From the NCBI GenBank assembly GCA_963978545.1, contig OZ021726.1, positions 34,010,459 through 34,074,458 on the forward strand: 64,000 nucleotides of DNA. Direction: 5' to 3'. A program made the translations under genes and the position numbers. Shown here one piece after another: positions 35,501 through 47,500 of this stretch. This stretch comes from Linyphia triangularis. Its lineage: Eukaryota > Arthropoda > Arachnida > Araneae > Linyphiidae. Within the stretch, counting starts at the first letter, position 1; each line of letters opens with the position of its first letter. Under the pieces are notes generated by a model. The model ran no database searches. It had not been told where the DNA came from and saw nothing but the letters and a program-made list of their open reading frames with translations.

Positions 35501-38500
35501 GGTACATTGTTATAAATGCACATGGAAAACCACACTTTTTAAAAGTATAGCTTAAAGTGTGTTTTATTCATGATATTTTTAGATTTTTTTGTTTTCAGCT
35601 TTTTGATTTTTTACCATGCTCATATCTTCTTGATTGGAGCTGTTTTTTTCCTTCTTGAATTGAGTATTGAGGCATGAAGTTTGCTGTTTGTCAGATTTTA
35701 TACACTTACTTCAGAAATTGGATCTTCATTTTAGAAAATTGTAAAATATATAATTTTAGTTCTGAACTAATAAATTTAGATGCAGCCCGGCTGCACAGAT
35801 TGTAGTGCACGAACTGCCACTGATGTGATTTAAATGCAAATGTTACCAAAAAATATTTAAGTTGAATGTATTAACCAATTTCAGATTAAAACAAGAGTTT
35901 TAAATGATTTTATGTCTTAATATGTCATATTTCATTAGGCTTGTGCTTTCTTTTGGTTTATTATTTATTCTATGGTTTTTATTGTTTAACTATAGTATAC
36001 CCATTTTCCCCACACTATACCCATTTTCACCTGCGTGAGGTGAAAATTTTTATAGTATTAAGTTACATAAATATGCTTGTGAGAAAACATTTTATAGGTA
36101 TAGTAAACATATACCTATAAAAGGTTTTATCACAAACATATTTATGTAACATAATAATTATATCTTAAATTTTTTTTCTTTTTTTTTTTCTTTCTCTTTT
36201 AATTATATCTTTATTTTAAATTATATCTTATTCCCAAATTGTGCAATGTAAAGAAAAACCAAAATAAAAATTGAATTGTTAAACATTTACATGAAAATTT
36301 TGCTGAACATAAAAACAAAACAAAAAAACAATGATTTTTATACCCATTTTACTCCACCGATCCTAGTGACTTTATTGTACTCTTAAATGGAATGTGTGAG
36401 TGTTTCTGCTAATTCATATTTTATCTCCGACTAGCGATATTGTTTCAATGATGTCTGCTTTGTTAATGATGATTACCTGAACTCCAAATATTTCTTTAAA
36501 TTGGAGCGTCAAGGAAAACGGTGCAGTGGTGTATGGGTACAGGATTAATTTCTAAGTTGTGCCTTTGCCCAAGGTGTGGTAAAGAGGTGGCAGTTTAGGT
36601 ACAAAAATATGTATCTGATGGATACCATTGGGAATGTATCAGGCAGCATTATGTTCGAAGATCTTGCCAGTAATATAGTTGATTCAACAGCAGCAGATTA
36701 GAGCTCTCACAGGTGTTGCAATTTACTGTGGCATGGGAATATGGTGCGAGCCATAGCTATATAATGCAAGATTTGCAGCTGGCAAAACAGACAGTCACCG
36801 ACTGGATGATATTTTGCTGCAAAGTTGAAATGGAATGGTTCATCCCTATTGGTGGAGAGCACATCATTGTCGAATTCAATCTTGGAAAATGCAAGTTCAA
36901 CCGAGACAAGCATGTGAATGGCCAGTGTTTTTGGGTTTTTTTTGGATGCGTAGACAGTGACACCAACAAATTTTTTTGGCCTTTGTTTCTGATCGCACGT
37001 TAGATACTCTGCTTGTGATGCTGAAGCAGTTCGTCTTGCTGGGCACTATTGTAATTGCAGGGCTGCCACAGGCGACTAAAAAGGCTACTAAAGCGACTAT
37101 TTTAGTGACCAGGCGACTATGGCAACTATTTCAATGGAAAAAGGGCCCAAAACGACTATTTTGAACAAAACCTTCAACTATTTTTGAGCTCAGGCGACTA
37201 TTTTTTTAGAAATTGGATACTGTCCGATAGTAGGACGAAAAAAAATCGGCACTAAGGTACTAACAATTTTGTCAAAATGGTGAATTTTTTTAAAGTGGCG
37301 GGAGAGCGAACACTACTGAAGTAGTTGTTCATATTCGCGGGTAGATTGGTCACTTAGTTAGTCCGACGATAGTAACCTCACGCAAGATTGTTGTTTTTGA
37401 CGGCAACCGCGGTCATTTTCGCCTACCTGTTGGGTTCCAATGTTTTATCTTTCACCTTGCAAGGCAACAGCATACACAATTATATTCTCAAATATCAAAT
37501 TATTTCGCTTTATTTACTCTGAACAAAAATGAATTTGCCCTGAACGCTGGATGAAAGTGCCATCAGTATGAACAGTATTGAGGCTATTAGACGTTATGTC
37601 CGAGATTAGGGCCTGTGTTATGAACGATTTCGCCGTGTAGGTCAATCGATGCAGAATGATTAGAATTTCAATGTTGTAGCTAAATTTATGATTAATAAAA
37701 TAATTTAAATTTTAAGCAATTTTTTTAATTACTTTGAACGTAGCTTAAACGGGGTGGTGACAGAATCGGGAATTCAGGGAAATGTCAAGGAAATTCGTAA
37801 AATTACTCTTTAATCAGGGAATTTTGAAATTTTCGAATTACCCTTCTCGCGTATCCCGTGTAGGTGCGGACAACTATCCCGAATCGGTTCACACGATATA
37901 TATATAGTTTTTATAGTTGTTATATATATAGTTATATATATGTAGTTTTTATAGTTGAAATGTATATAGTTTACGATATATATATAGTTTTTATAGTTAG
38001 CCGATTTGGGTGTACGAAGTTTCCGAACTTTTTCTACTCAGCAGCTAAGCCAAAACGGCCAATCCCCCTCCTCGGCCCACAACCACATATTCATATTCCG
38101 CTTCCCCCCCCCCCCCCCCTCCTCCTTTTCTTTTATTTCTGAAATCATTGTTATGTTTGGAACAATTATTTACACATATAATTTCGCTTCCGCCGGCGTC
38201 ATTGTTAAAAAAATCTTCAAACTTCAATCTGTCTACATCCTTTACAGACATGTTTTTTTTTTTCTTCTTGCCTTGCGTTTTCTGTCAACAGAATATATTA
38301 GAACCCTAATTATTTACGTATTATTTCTGTTAGATTTTTAGTAATCCTATTATTTAGAAGTACGAACACCCCAGTAGATATATTGTTTAAAAAAAATCTT
38401 CCAACTTACTGCATCCTTTACAGACATGATTATTTTTCTTCTTGTCTTGTGTTTTTTGCCAATAGAATATATTGAAACCCTAAATTTCTTAATATTTCAA

Positions 38501-41500
38501 ATTGATTCCATCATATTTTTTTGTTTTTATTAACCCTTTACAGCACTTAGTTATAGATATGCAACAAATCTATAGGCATTTATAAGCAAAATGGGTTAGA
38601 TCCTGTACTTGATTTTTTTTTTTACTTTAATTTTGACATTTTATTTAAAGTAATTAACTGAAAGTGATATGTTTTTTATTTATATGTTTAATATAAATCA
38701 AACAAAGAATTGAAGCATCCTCCTCCCCCTCCAAAAAATGAAATTTTTTTTTAATGTTCTACTGCATACATTCAGGCAAAGGGTCATGGAATTTTTTTAA
38801 AAAGTCCTTGCATTCCACCCCCCCCCCCCCTGCCAAATGCTGTGCTTGTCATGTTTTATGAAAACGATTTTTTGCCTCATTTAATATGTACTTTTGTGGT
38901 AAGATATTATTTTTGCTGAACAAAATTTTATTTCTATCTATCTATGAGTAATTAATTTCTATAAGATGCTGTTGATTTCAAGATTTTCTTTCATGCATCA
39001 TGTGTTATTTATCTTTTCTCAACTTCTAAATCCAAAACACATAATTTTTCATGAAATATATGTACCTAGTGAAATTTGTGACGGAAAGCAAAATGCTGAT
39101 TATTTAAGTTTCATGCTCATGCATGCCCAGGTTTAGTAAATATTTAGGATACTGTTAAAAATTTATGTTATGAACAGGATACAGCCTATGACATATTAAA
39201 GAAAATAACATGTTTTTTTTTTTGTTATTTTTTAAATTAAAAAGAAGTATATTGTACTAATTTTGTTTTTCCTTGAAGTTAGCAAGTATGGGTGTAGTTT
39301 GTAAATTGGTTTATGTGAATTTTGTATTTTTTTCTTGATGTTTTTTATTCTTTTCATGCTCTAAAAATGCTTGTTTTGATTTTAAGCCCAAATGTACATA
39401 TTTTTAAATTGATTTTTTTTTTTTTTAATGATAACATTTACAGAGATACACATTAGGGAATTTTCTGGAAATCAGGGAAATGTCAGGGAATTTTGTTTCG
39501 CAAATTCTGTAGCCATTCTGTTAAAAATTTAAAAACTGGCCTTAATGAAATTCGATTGTTATTGCCAATATGTAGTACAATTGTTTAAACATGATACTTG
39601 TTTTTCTGAAAAAAGTTGTTTGACTTCGGAAGTTTAAAAAAGTTATCTTGTTTTGCCAATCGATTTTTACCGTCGCTTTTGCGTGAAGTTTAGCTTTTTT
39701 TTTTGCTTAGGTGTTGTCTGGGAGTAAGGTTAAGTTGCCAACTTCCATCGCAGTATATAAATATGATAGCACCTCCCCCAAGACACATGCCTTTTACCGT
39801 ATGGGATGTAATGTTTTAGACACTATTTTGAATCGAAAGAAGAGTGTTTCTGGATTTTCGTGTTTTATGTAAATCAACTGTTTTATTCCGATCTTATTAA
39901 AACTTATGAAAAGAGAGGCTACTATTTTCATCACCCGAGACTACTATTTTTAATGTGTGAGACTACTATTTTGGCTACTGTTTTTAACATCTGAGGCTAC
40001 TAAAGCAACTATTTTCAAAGCTTACAGTCGGTGGCAGCCCTGTAATTGCTGACTGTTGGAAGGCTGCAACCGCCTAGAGAACGAGGGCTTTTGTCACTTC
40101 AATATAAACCACAGCATTACCTTTAAAGATGCTGTCAGCGTCGTGCACATGAACTCGATTGAGGGGATGTGGAGTGCTGTGAAATGCGATCTAAAAGGGA
40201 CTTGCTATTGGTAGAAATTTTTTTTAACCTTTTTTGTACATCACCGCTTGTGCGATACTGTTCATGTACTGTTATGCACATGTGTGTTATATTGTTTGGT
40301 ATAAAAGAGTGAGTAACTCTTGTTTTGTATTCTTGTCTTTTCCCATTTTATTTGCTTGCAATCTGAAATAGACTTAACTCTATATTTTAAACTACCCTGT
40401 GTCAGGCCTGCCTACATTAAGCTGGGGTACAAAATTTCTTTAGCAAAAAAGCTAAAATCGCAATTTTCATTTTAGCAAAATGCTAAAATGAATAAGGATT
40501 CCCTCTCTCAACTTGTTTAATTTTAATAAGTCATTATATTTTAATATTATTTATTTTAATAAGTCAGTTATTTAAAAGTCATTGTTACTCTGGAAAAAAA
40601 TCCTACTCTTCGGTGCTCTTTGCTTAACCCTAACTCAAGGAATTGAAATTACAGAAGTATTTGATAACAGACTTGCAGAAAGTTATTCTTAAGGAAAAAG
40701 ATTTTTTTCAAGTTATCTGAAGAATTTGTGTAATGAAGGTTTGACTATATTTATGTGGCTAAAAATAATTTACTTCGTGATGGAGAACACGACTCTGGAA
40801 ATCTCGGGGAATATTTTTTCTTAAATTGAATATGAATCCTGTTAAATACAGCTAAAATATTTTTTATTATAAAATTATTAACTTTAAATATAAAGCAATT
40901 TTACACAAAATATCAACTGGTAAATTACTTTCCACCCTTCAATTTAGTTGTTCTTTTAAATCGATGACTAGTCTTGGTATAATAAAAATGACGATTTTAC
41001 AAATTATGTGTCAAAATGCAGTAGCAATAAAATTAATTCACTTTCTAATTTATTTAAGGAAGTTCTTAAGCATTTTGCTAAAAAAGTACCCACAGCTTGA
41101 TCTCTGCTTATCTCTATTTTTAAAGATGGGTTATGGGCCATTTTATTAAGTCTTGCATTGTGGGCCTGAATTAGGCATGCAGAAAAGGTTTGAACTTATG
41201 TATCAAGCTATCACATGGCAAGTAGCTGATTTTGCTATGAGGTTTCTACAACTCTCTCTGTAAGTTACACATAGCCATTTTCGTCACAATATGAACTAGC
41301 ATTTGTTGCTATGAAACTTGAAGAGCTACATTGGATGTCGAACTGGCATTTGTTTCCAGTTAAAGTGAGTACGTTCTAGTTTATTGAAAGCTTGGATTGG
41401 ACTTAATGACTTTGAAGTAAATTCGATAGGACTTAATGACTTTTAAATAAATTTGATAAGATTTGATGACTTAAGTTAGAATAATAAGACTTAAGTTAAT

Positions 41501-44500
41501 AAAACTAAATAGCTTGTCGACTTCTAAACTTTAAGTTTATTTGTAAATAATATATTGTATCGTTCTTAGTATTGTAAAATTCTTAGTGTAACATGGATGA
41601 ATCCTAGAATAGTGACTTAGTGTTCAAGGGTATTTTGCCAGTGTTTGATGGTAATAATTACTGCAGATGATCAAATAGAATAACATGCCATTTTAATGGT
41701 TAAAGGGTGTTGGTGGTTGATTACTGGTGAATTAGTGTAGCCGAATCCTGAAACTACAAAAGACTGGGATATTAGATTAGAAGAAAATGTTACACTACTA
41801 TTTATTCTTGTTTAAACAAACAGTATCAGTAATTAATAGATATGGATTCGAGAGCAAGACTTGTTCAAAGATTAGACGAGTTCTTTAGCATTAAATTTAA
41901 ACCCAAAGTCAAAACTAACAGCATGTTTCTTCGAAAAGTTAAGCCGGCAGCTGCAAAATATAACGAAGGTAAGCATAAATTACATTTACGTCAGTTTTCA
42001 GTTAATTGAGATTATGGTCTATTCACAACTTAAAAAAAGAGGCTGTCCTGAAATTGAAAAATTGAGCTCTCGGGTGTTATCATACAGCTTTTCTGAGTTA
42101 AGCAACGACAAAGTCAAGATAGCTTGCTAGCAGATTTTATCAAATGCAAACATGTAATGTGGCTTTTTTGAGCACACCAAACCATGTTTTGGTTTAGCAA
42201 TAAATTTCTTCTTTTTTTTATTTGTGTTTGACCACTACAATGAAAACCATTGATTTTTGCCCTCAAAACTTGATAGATTGCATTCTCATCAACAACGAGT
42301 CTATCTGCTAAGTTGTGATTCGATTAGATAACGGAAATGGGTTAATTTGCCCTCCGAAGCTACAACAGAAACGTTTAAAAGTGGCTTTTTTGTGACAGTC
42401 CCCTAAACTTAACAGAATGCATTCTCATTGACATTTGAGCCTATTTACCAAGTTCCATTTCGATTGAATGACCACAAGTGTTTTAATCAGTACTCCGAAA
42501 CACTAACAGTAGTGTATGTAAAAAAGCTGCCTTTTAGTGACGGTTTTCAAAAGTTCATAGAATGCATTGTCGTTGACAACACATCTATTAGCCAACTTTC
42601 AGATCGATTGGAGGATGGCAAGTGAGTTAAATAGCCATCTTCAAATTTGTCCACCTAAGCAAACAAAATCAATGTTAAGGATTTAAAAATACATGTCTCC
42701 CATCTCTAATAGCAAAACTTAACAGTAAAAAAAAAAAATTTAAAATCAGAAAAGTAGATGATTATAAATATTTTAAGAGCCTTTTTTTTTTTTTTTTTAT
42801 TAAAATATCTTTGATTCAAAGAAATTAATTTAAACATGTTAAATATGCAAATTAATCCTATATAGTAGAGATCTAATATATAAACTGCATACCATGCAAT
42901 TTTATTGGCTTTGATGACATCACATTTGATGGAAAAAAAATTTGTAAATTTTTCAACAGACCCTAGTTCAAATCCCATTTCAACTGTTACAGGACCTGTG
43001 AGATCATCCAAATTTTCTTTAATTTTCCCAATCTAAAAATTTTAAAATTCCATAGATTGTTTGAAAGCGATTCTGAGAATCAAGATAGTGGCTGCTTTTA
43101 GCACCATAGATTTTATTTCATAATTTCTTTGTATTACAATTACTGATAGGGATTACGATTACCTGAATCCAAATTGCTTCAGGGAGGAAAGAGTTAACTA
43201 TAAAATTAGGTTGTTCAATCTGGTTAGCAAATCTGGTTTTACAATTAAAAAAATGTCAGAAATCAGATATAGAACACTCTGTGTGCGAGTATTCACCTTT
43301 AACCTTTTTTTTAATTTACATAAAATATCCAATCGTAGTAGAAAATTAAAACAAAACATAAAAATAATGGTCGAAAATACATTTAAAAAAAATTTAAACT
43401 CTGCTTATAAAATAAATAAATTTAGTTTTAATATTTTTACATGAACTTTAGTTAAGTTTTAGCTTGAACTTACTAGTAGCTCTATAAATATACAATTCTA
43501 ATATTTTGTTATGTTTGATGATTCATTCTTGTTGATTGTACAGAGAGAAAATAGTTAATTTTTTATTACTGATTTTCTTGTTTCTCGACTAAAATAAAAA
43601 AAATCCCATATTTTACTAATATATAACCAATTTATGAAATAAAATATCCTGTTGCATTGAAAGTTAACTTTTTTAAAGACGCTTTTAAAATATTTCTTGT
43701 TTAATTTTGTTTATATTTATAAAAAAATTTATGCTTTGTTTTTAAATAAACTAGTAATAACTAGTGTTCTTAATGTAAGATCTTTCCTGTTTCAGGGTTT
43801 GAGCTTTCTGGACCTTAAAAATCACACACTGTTGAACTATGTTATGAATCTTACTTATGTTATACTGCAAAAGCTAAATGGAAAGAAGATTGAGAATAGC
43901 GCTGCCATTGACAGATTAGTTCAATTAAGAATAGTAAGTTTGATTTATGTAGGACATTTCTTTTGATTATCTATAATCACTATTTTTAGATCTTGTTATC
44001 TCTGCATAAAATTATTTCATCCGAAAACAAGAAAGTGAAAGGCAATTTTTATTTTATCAGCGTTCATTGTGTATTATTGTACTTATCTTAGAGTTGAAAG
44101 GCTAAATTTTATTTTTCTCTTCAAATACTTATTGTTGCCAAAAATAAAATGTTCTTAAAACCAATTAGATGTTGTAAAAATAATTATTAAGACAACAGGT
44201 TAGTGAACAGAAAGTATAATGGGCTAAAATCCAACCAGGTATTTTTGTCTTCCAACTCAAAGTTGAAATACGTGTTTTCAAACCTTTGATAAGCACACAA
44301 TTTACTTGAAAGTGTTTAAATTTTACTTATTTAACACATTCGCTGGCGCGTCAGCATGGCACTACCTCCCATGCCGACGACGCTCTGGGACGACGATCGA
44401 GTATGATAAGTAAACTGCTTTATTTTTAGTTCGGATTTGGAGGTTGAACGATGAGGTTTTTGAGGCACGTTAGTGAAGCATTATTTTTATATTTTTAGTG

Positions 44501-47500
44501 CTTGGTTTTTAAATTTTATATTTAAATTTTTTTATGTGCATTTTTAATATAAGGAACGTTTTTAATCCTTAAAACACTTTTTTTAAATTCGGCTTCTGAG
44601 GATGGATATATAAATTTTGGTGGCAGCGAATGTGTTAATAACTAGCTGTGTGGCCCTGCGCTGCTGAAAACCTGTTGATTGACATCTGTCAGTTGTGTGT
44701 TATATAGACTCAGAAATTCTTCGGAATAATTGTTGTTGGTATCAGTTTCCAATGTACTATAACAGACATCTTGTTTTTGCAGAAGTGATGCCCTAGCTCT
44801 CTTAGCGGCAGATGCTCTGTACCTAGCATTTAACAAAGCATATTAGCAAATGTTGAGAAGATTTGAAAGTTTTCAGTGAATTTCAATAATCTTTGTCGAA
44901 TTTACAATTGAGACTGCAAGTGATGAAGTCAAATTGAGTCTAAATAGTATATATATATATATTTCTTTTTCAAAATAATATTATGTTTATTTTGTATTTA
45001 GGAAGATTATTTGTAAATGCAATGAGTATTAGACTTGCCCTTTGATTTGTCATAATTATGTTGATTTTCTACAATTTAAGATAAAATTTTGTGTCTCTGA
45101 TTTTCAATTTTTTTTATAATTCAGTTTTTTGCCTTTTAACTGTAGGTTTTAGAAAAGATGAGACCTATAGATGAAAAGCTGAAGTATCAAATCGATAAAA
45201 TGCAGTCTGCAGTTGCAAATGGAAATATAGGTAGTTATTTTACTGCTAATGTTTCAGTTTAGAATTTTTTCAGGTTTGAAAAAACTGAAATATCCTTTAA
45301 TTTTGCTGTGTATTAGTTCTAGTTCAAACCTTATTATAACTTTTTTAATTAAATGGCTAGAAAAATTTGAGTGGTTAGCTTAATCTGAAGAAAAATCTGG
45401 ACTGTTTAGTAAGTATTACCTAATATTTTCGCACTCCAAAAGTATAGGAAAAGCAGGCCTCGCAACAGGTCCATATTTTCCCTAAAAGTCAATTTTTTTA
45501 AAAAGTCCCTAAGAGTCCAGTTTTCATTAAAAAGGTACCTTTTATCCTTATTTTGCTTAAAATAAAAAAATTTCTAAAAATGCAGAGATTTGCCCCAAGA
45601 TAGAGGGCACTCTCGTTGTTAATATTTATTCTGAAGTGATGGTCATTTTCACATAGATTTACGTCGATATAATAGAAGTTATTTTCAAGATGTGTGTTGC
45701 CGCGTTTTGTTGGTATATTAGCTTATGCTTCAACTGATATGATGCCACTATGTGATTAGTGTTAATATGAGGATCATTTCACCATTAGTGATTTAAATTA
45801 TATCGATGCATAAAGACTAAAATTTAATATAATTTTGAACAAGAAAACGTGTTTCAGTACGGAAACGTTGATTTCATCTTTTTTTTTGTATGGAAGGAGA
45901 GGGTATTTTTGAGCATTGAGATCTAAGCAAATAGGCATTACAATTATATGGGGGGGGGGGGACTTATGCCCTTGTTCACAAATTTGATAACTACAGAATT
46001 GGCGCACATTCAGACTTCCTTCAAACCTCTGATGTAATGAGTATTTTTCTGCTGATAGCCTCTATCGCCATTATTAACTTTGGCATATGAAGGTCATTTT
46101 CCCTAAACAATTGTTTCAATATTACGGCTGATATTGCCAGGATTTATGTTAGTGTGATGGTCATTTTTGTCGAGTGTTATGCCTTTCTAATAGCCACCAT
46201 TTCCAATATTTACGCTGCTATGACTGTCTTAGAGGTATGTACGTTGTTGTAATTGTCGACGTTATCGATTGTTACGCCGATATATTCGGTTCTATTGCAG
46301 AGACTTCCACCTGTACATCGGGTGCTAACGCTGACATTTATGTTGATATGATGGTCATTTTTCACCATCTGATTGATATGCAGCTGTCACATCTGAGATT
46401 TGCGCCTATATTTCCGAGATTTGCCAGTAATGGGCTCTATTGCCGATATTTATGCTATAGTGATGTTTAATTTCACTTAGGTTTACTCTGATGTAATAGC
46501 AGCTATTACCGAGTTTTGCGATGCCATTTTGGTGGCATTCACTGATGTGATATCCCCTATGTCTGTGTGGAGATTGATTACATTCGAATCGATGCAAAAT
46601 GACTAAATTTTAAATTTAATTTTATACAAGAAAATTTGTAAAGTTGTAATTTTAACTGCAATTAGAAATTGTGGATGAACTATTGTTGGAATGAAAAAAG
46701 CAATAAGAAAACTGGGTTTAAATAGATTCACCTGTTTGGTTGGTGGTTGAACTTGCAATTTTTGGTAAATTAAAAAAAAAAATCAATCACGGTTTTAATT
46801 GCTTTTGCATTAAGTTCAACTTTTCTTGCTTGGGAGCTGTACCATATCTTCTGTTTTAAGATGTTGCTCATTAATTTATTTTCTTGAGAAAAAGGGGTTT
46901 GGTGAAATATTTAATTTTTAATTTAATGGTAAGTGAATGTTTTGTAATAGCATAGTTTCAATGAAAAGTAGTTGTGGCCTTAAAAATTTAGGTCTCTAAA
47001 AGTCCCTTTTTTTTAAAAAGAGAATGAGGAACTTTCATGTTTTTTGGTTTTATTTTTAAATAAAAGTCGAGAAAAATCATGGGAAACAATACCATACCAT
47101 GAGCACTGATAGATAGTAAACAAAAATATTTAGTTTTTCACTTTGCGATTTGGCAGGAAAAAGCTACTTTTGCGTGTGATGTCAACGCGCAGATGATGAA
47201 CCAGTCTAAAACCTGTTTTAGACCCAGTTCCTCATCGGATATTTGGCAGAATCTATGCGTAACTACGTCACGGTTTTTTATGTGTTTTTGGTCATGTGAC
47301 TTTTGCTTTGATTTCAAACTTGACTTTTGATTAATTGAAAGCATAAAGATAAAAAATAATTGCACTGCTCAAATATATTCGTTGAATAACACTAGAAAAT
47401 ACCAAAAATATTAATTTCCCTCACTTTTGCAAGTTCCTCATTGTCCCTTTTCCCCCTAGGGACATGTTTAAAATCTGTTGCAAGCCCTGGAAAAGGAGTT

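Larger units (their letters stand above)
37059..40041. mobile_element. hAT-like non-autonomous element A with target duplication
   Basis: GTAATTGC is duplicated on both sides (37051-37058 and 40042-40049). The termini are AGGGCTGCCAC and GTGGCAGCCCT; alternatively CAGGG...CCCTG with a 6 bp duplication TAATTG. Subterminal regions hold many copies of GCGACTATTT/GGCTACTAAA words. Inside are the tail of the shared repeat core (37560-37745), a second inserted element (37750-39520), and core-family sequence again (39521-39740). No transposase was found. Confidence 0.85.

Noticed and set aside
38006..38341. 111-codon plus-strand gene with proline run
   Set aside because: The proline and glycine runs on both strands come from the poly-C tract at 38104-38119 inside a nested transposon.
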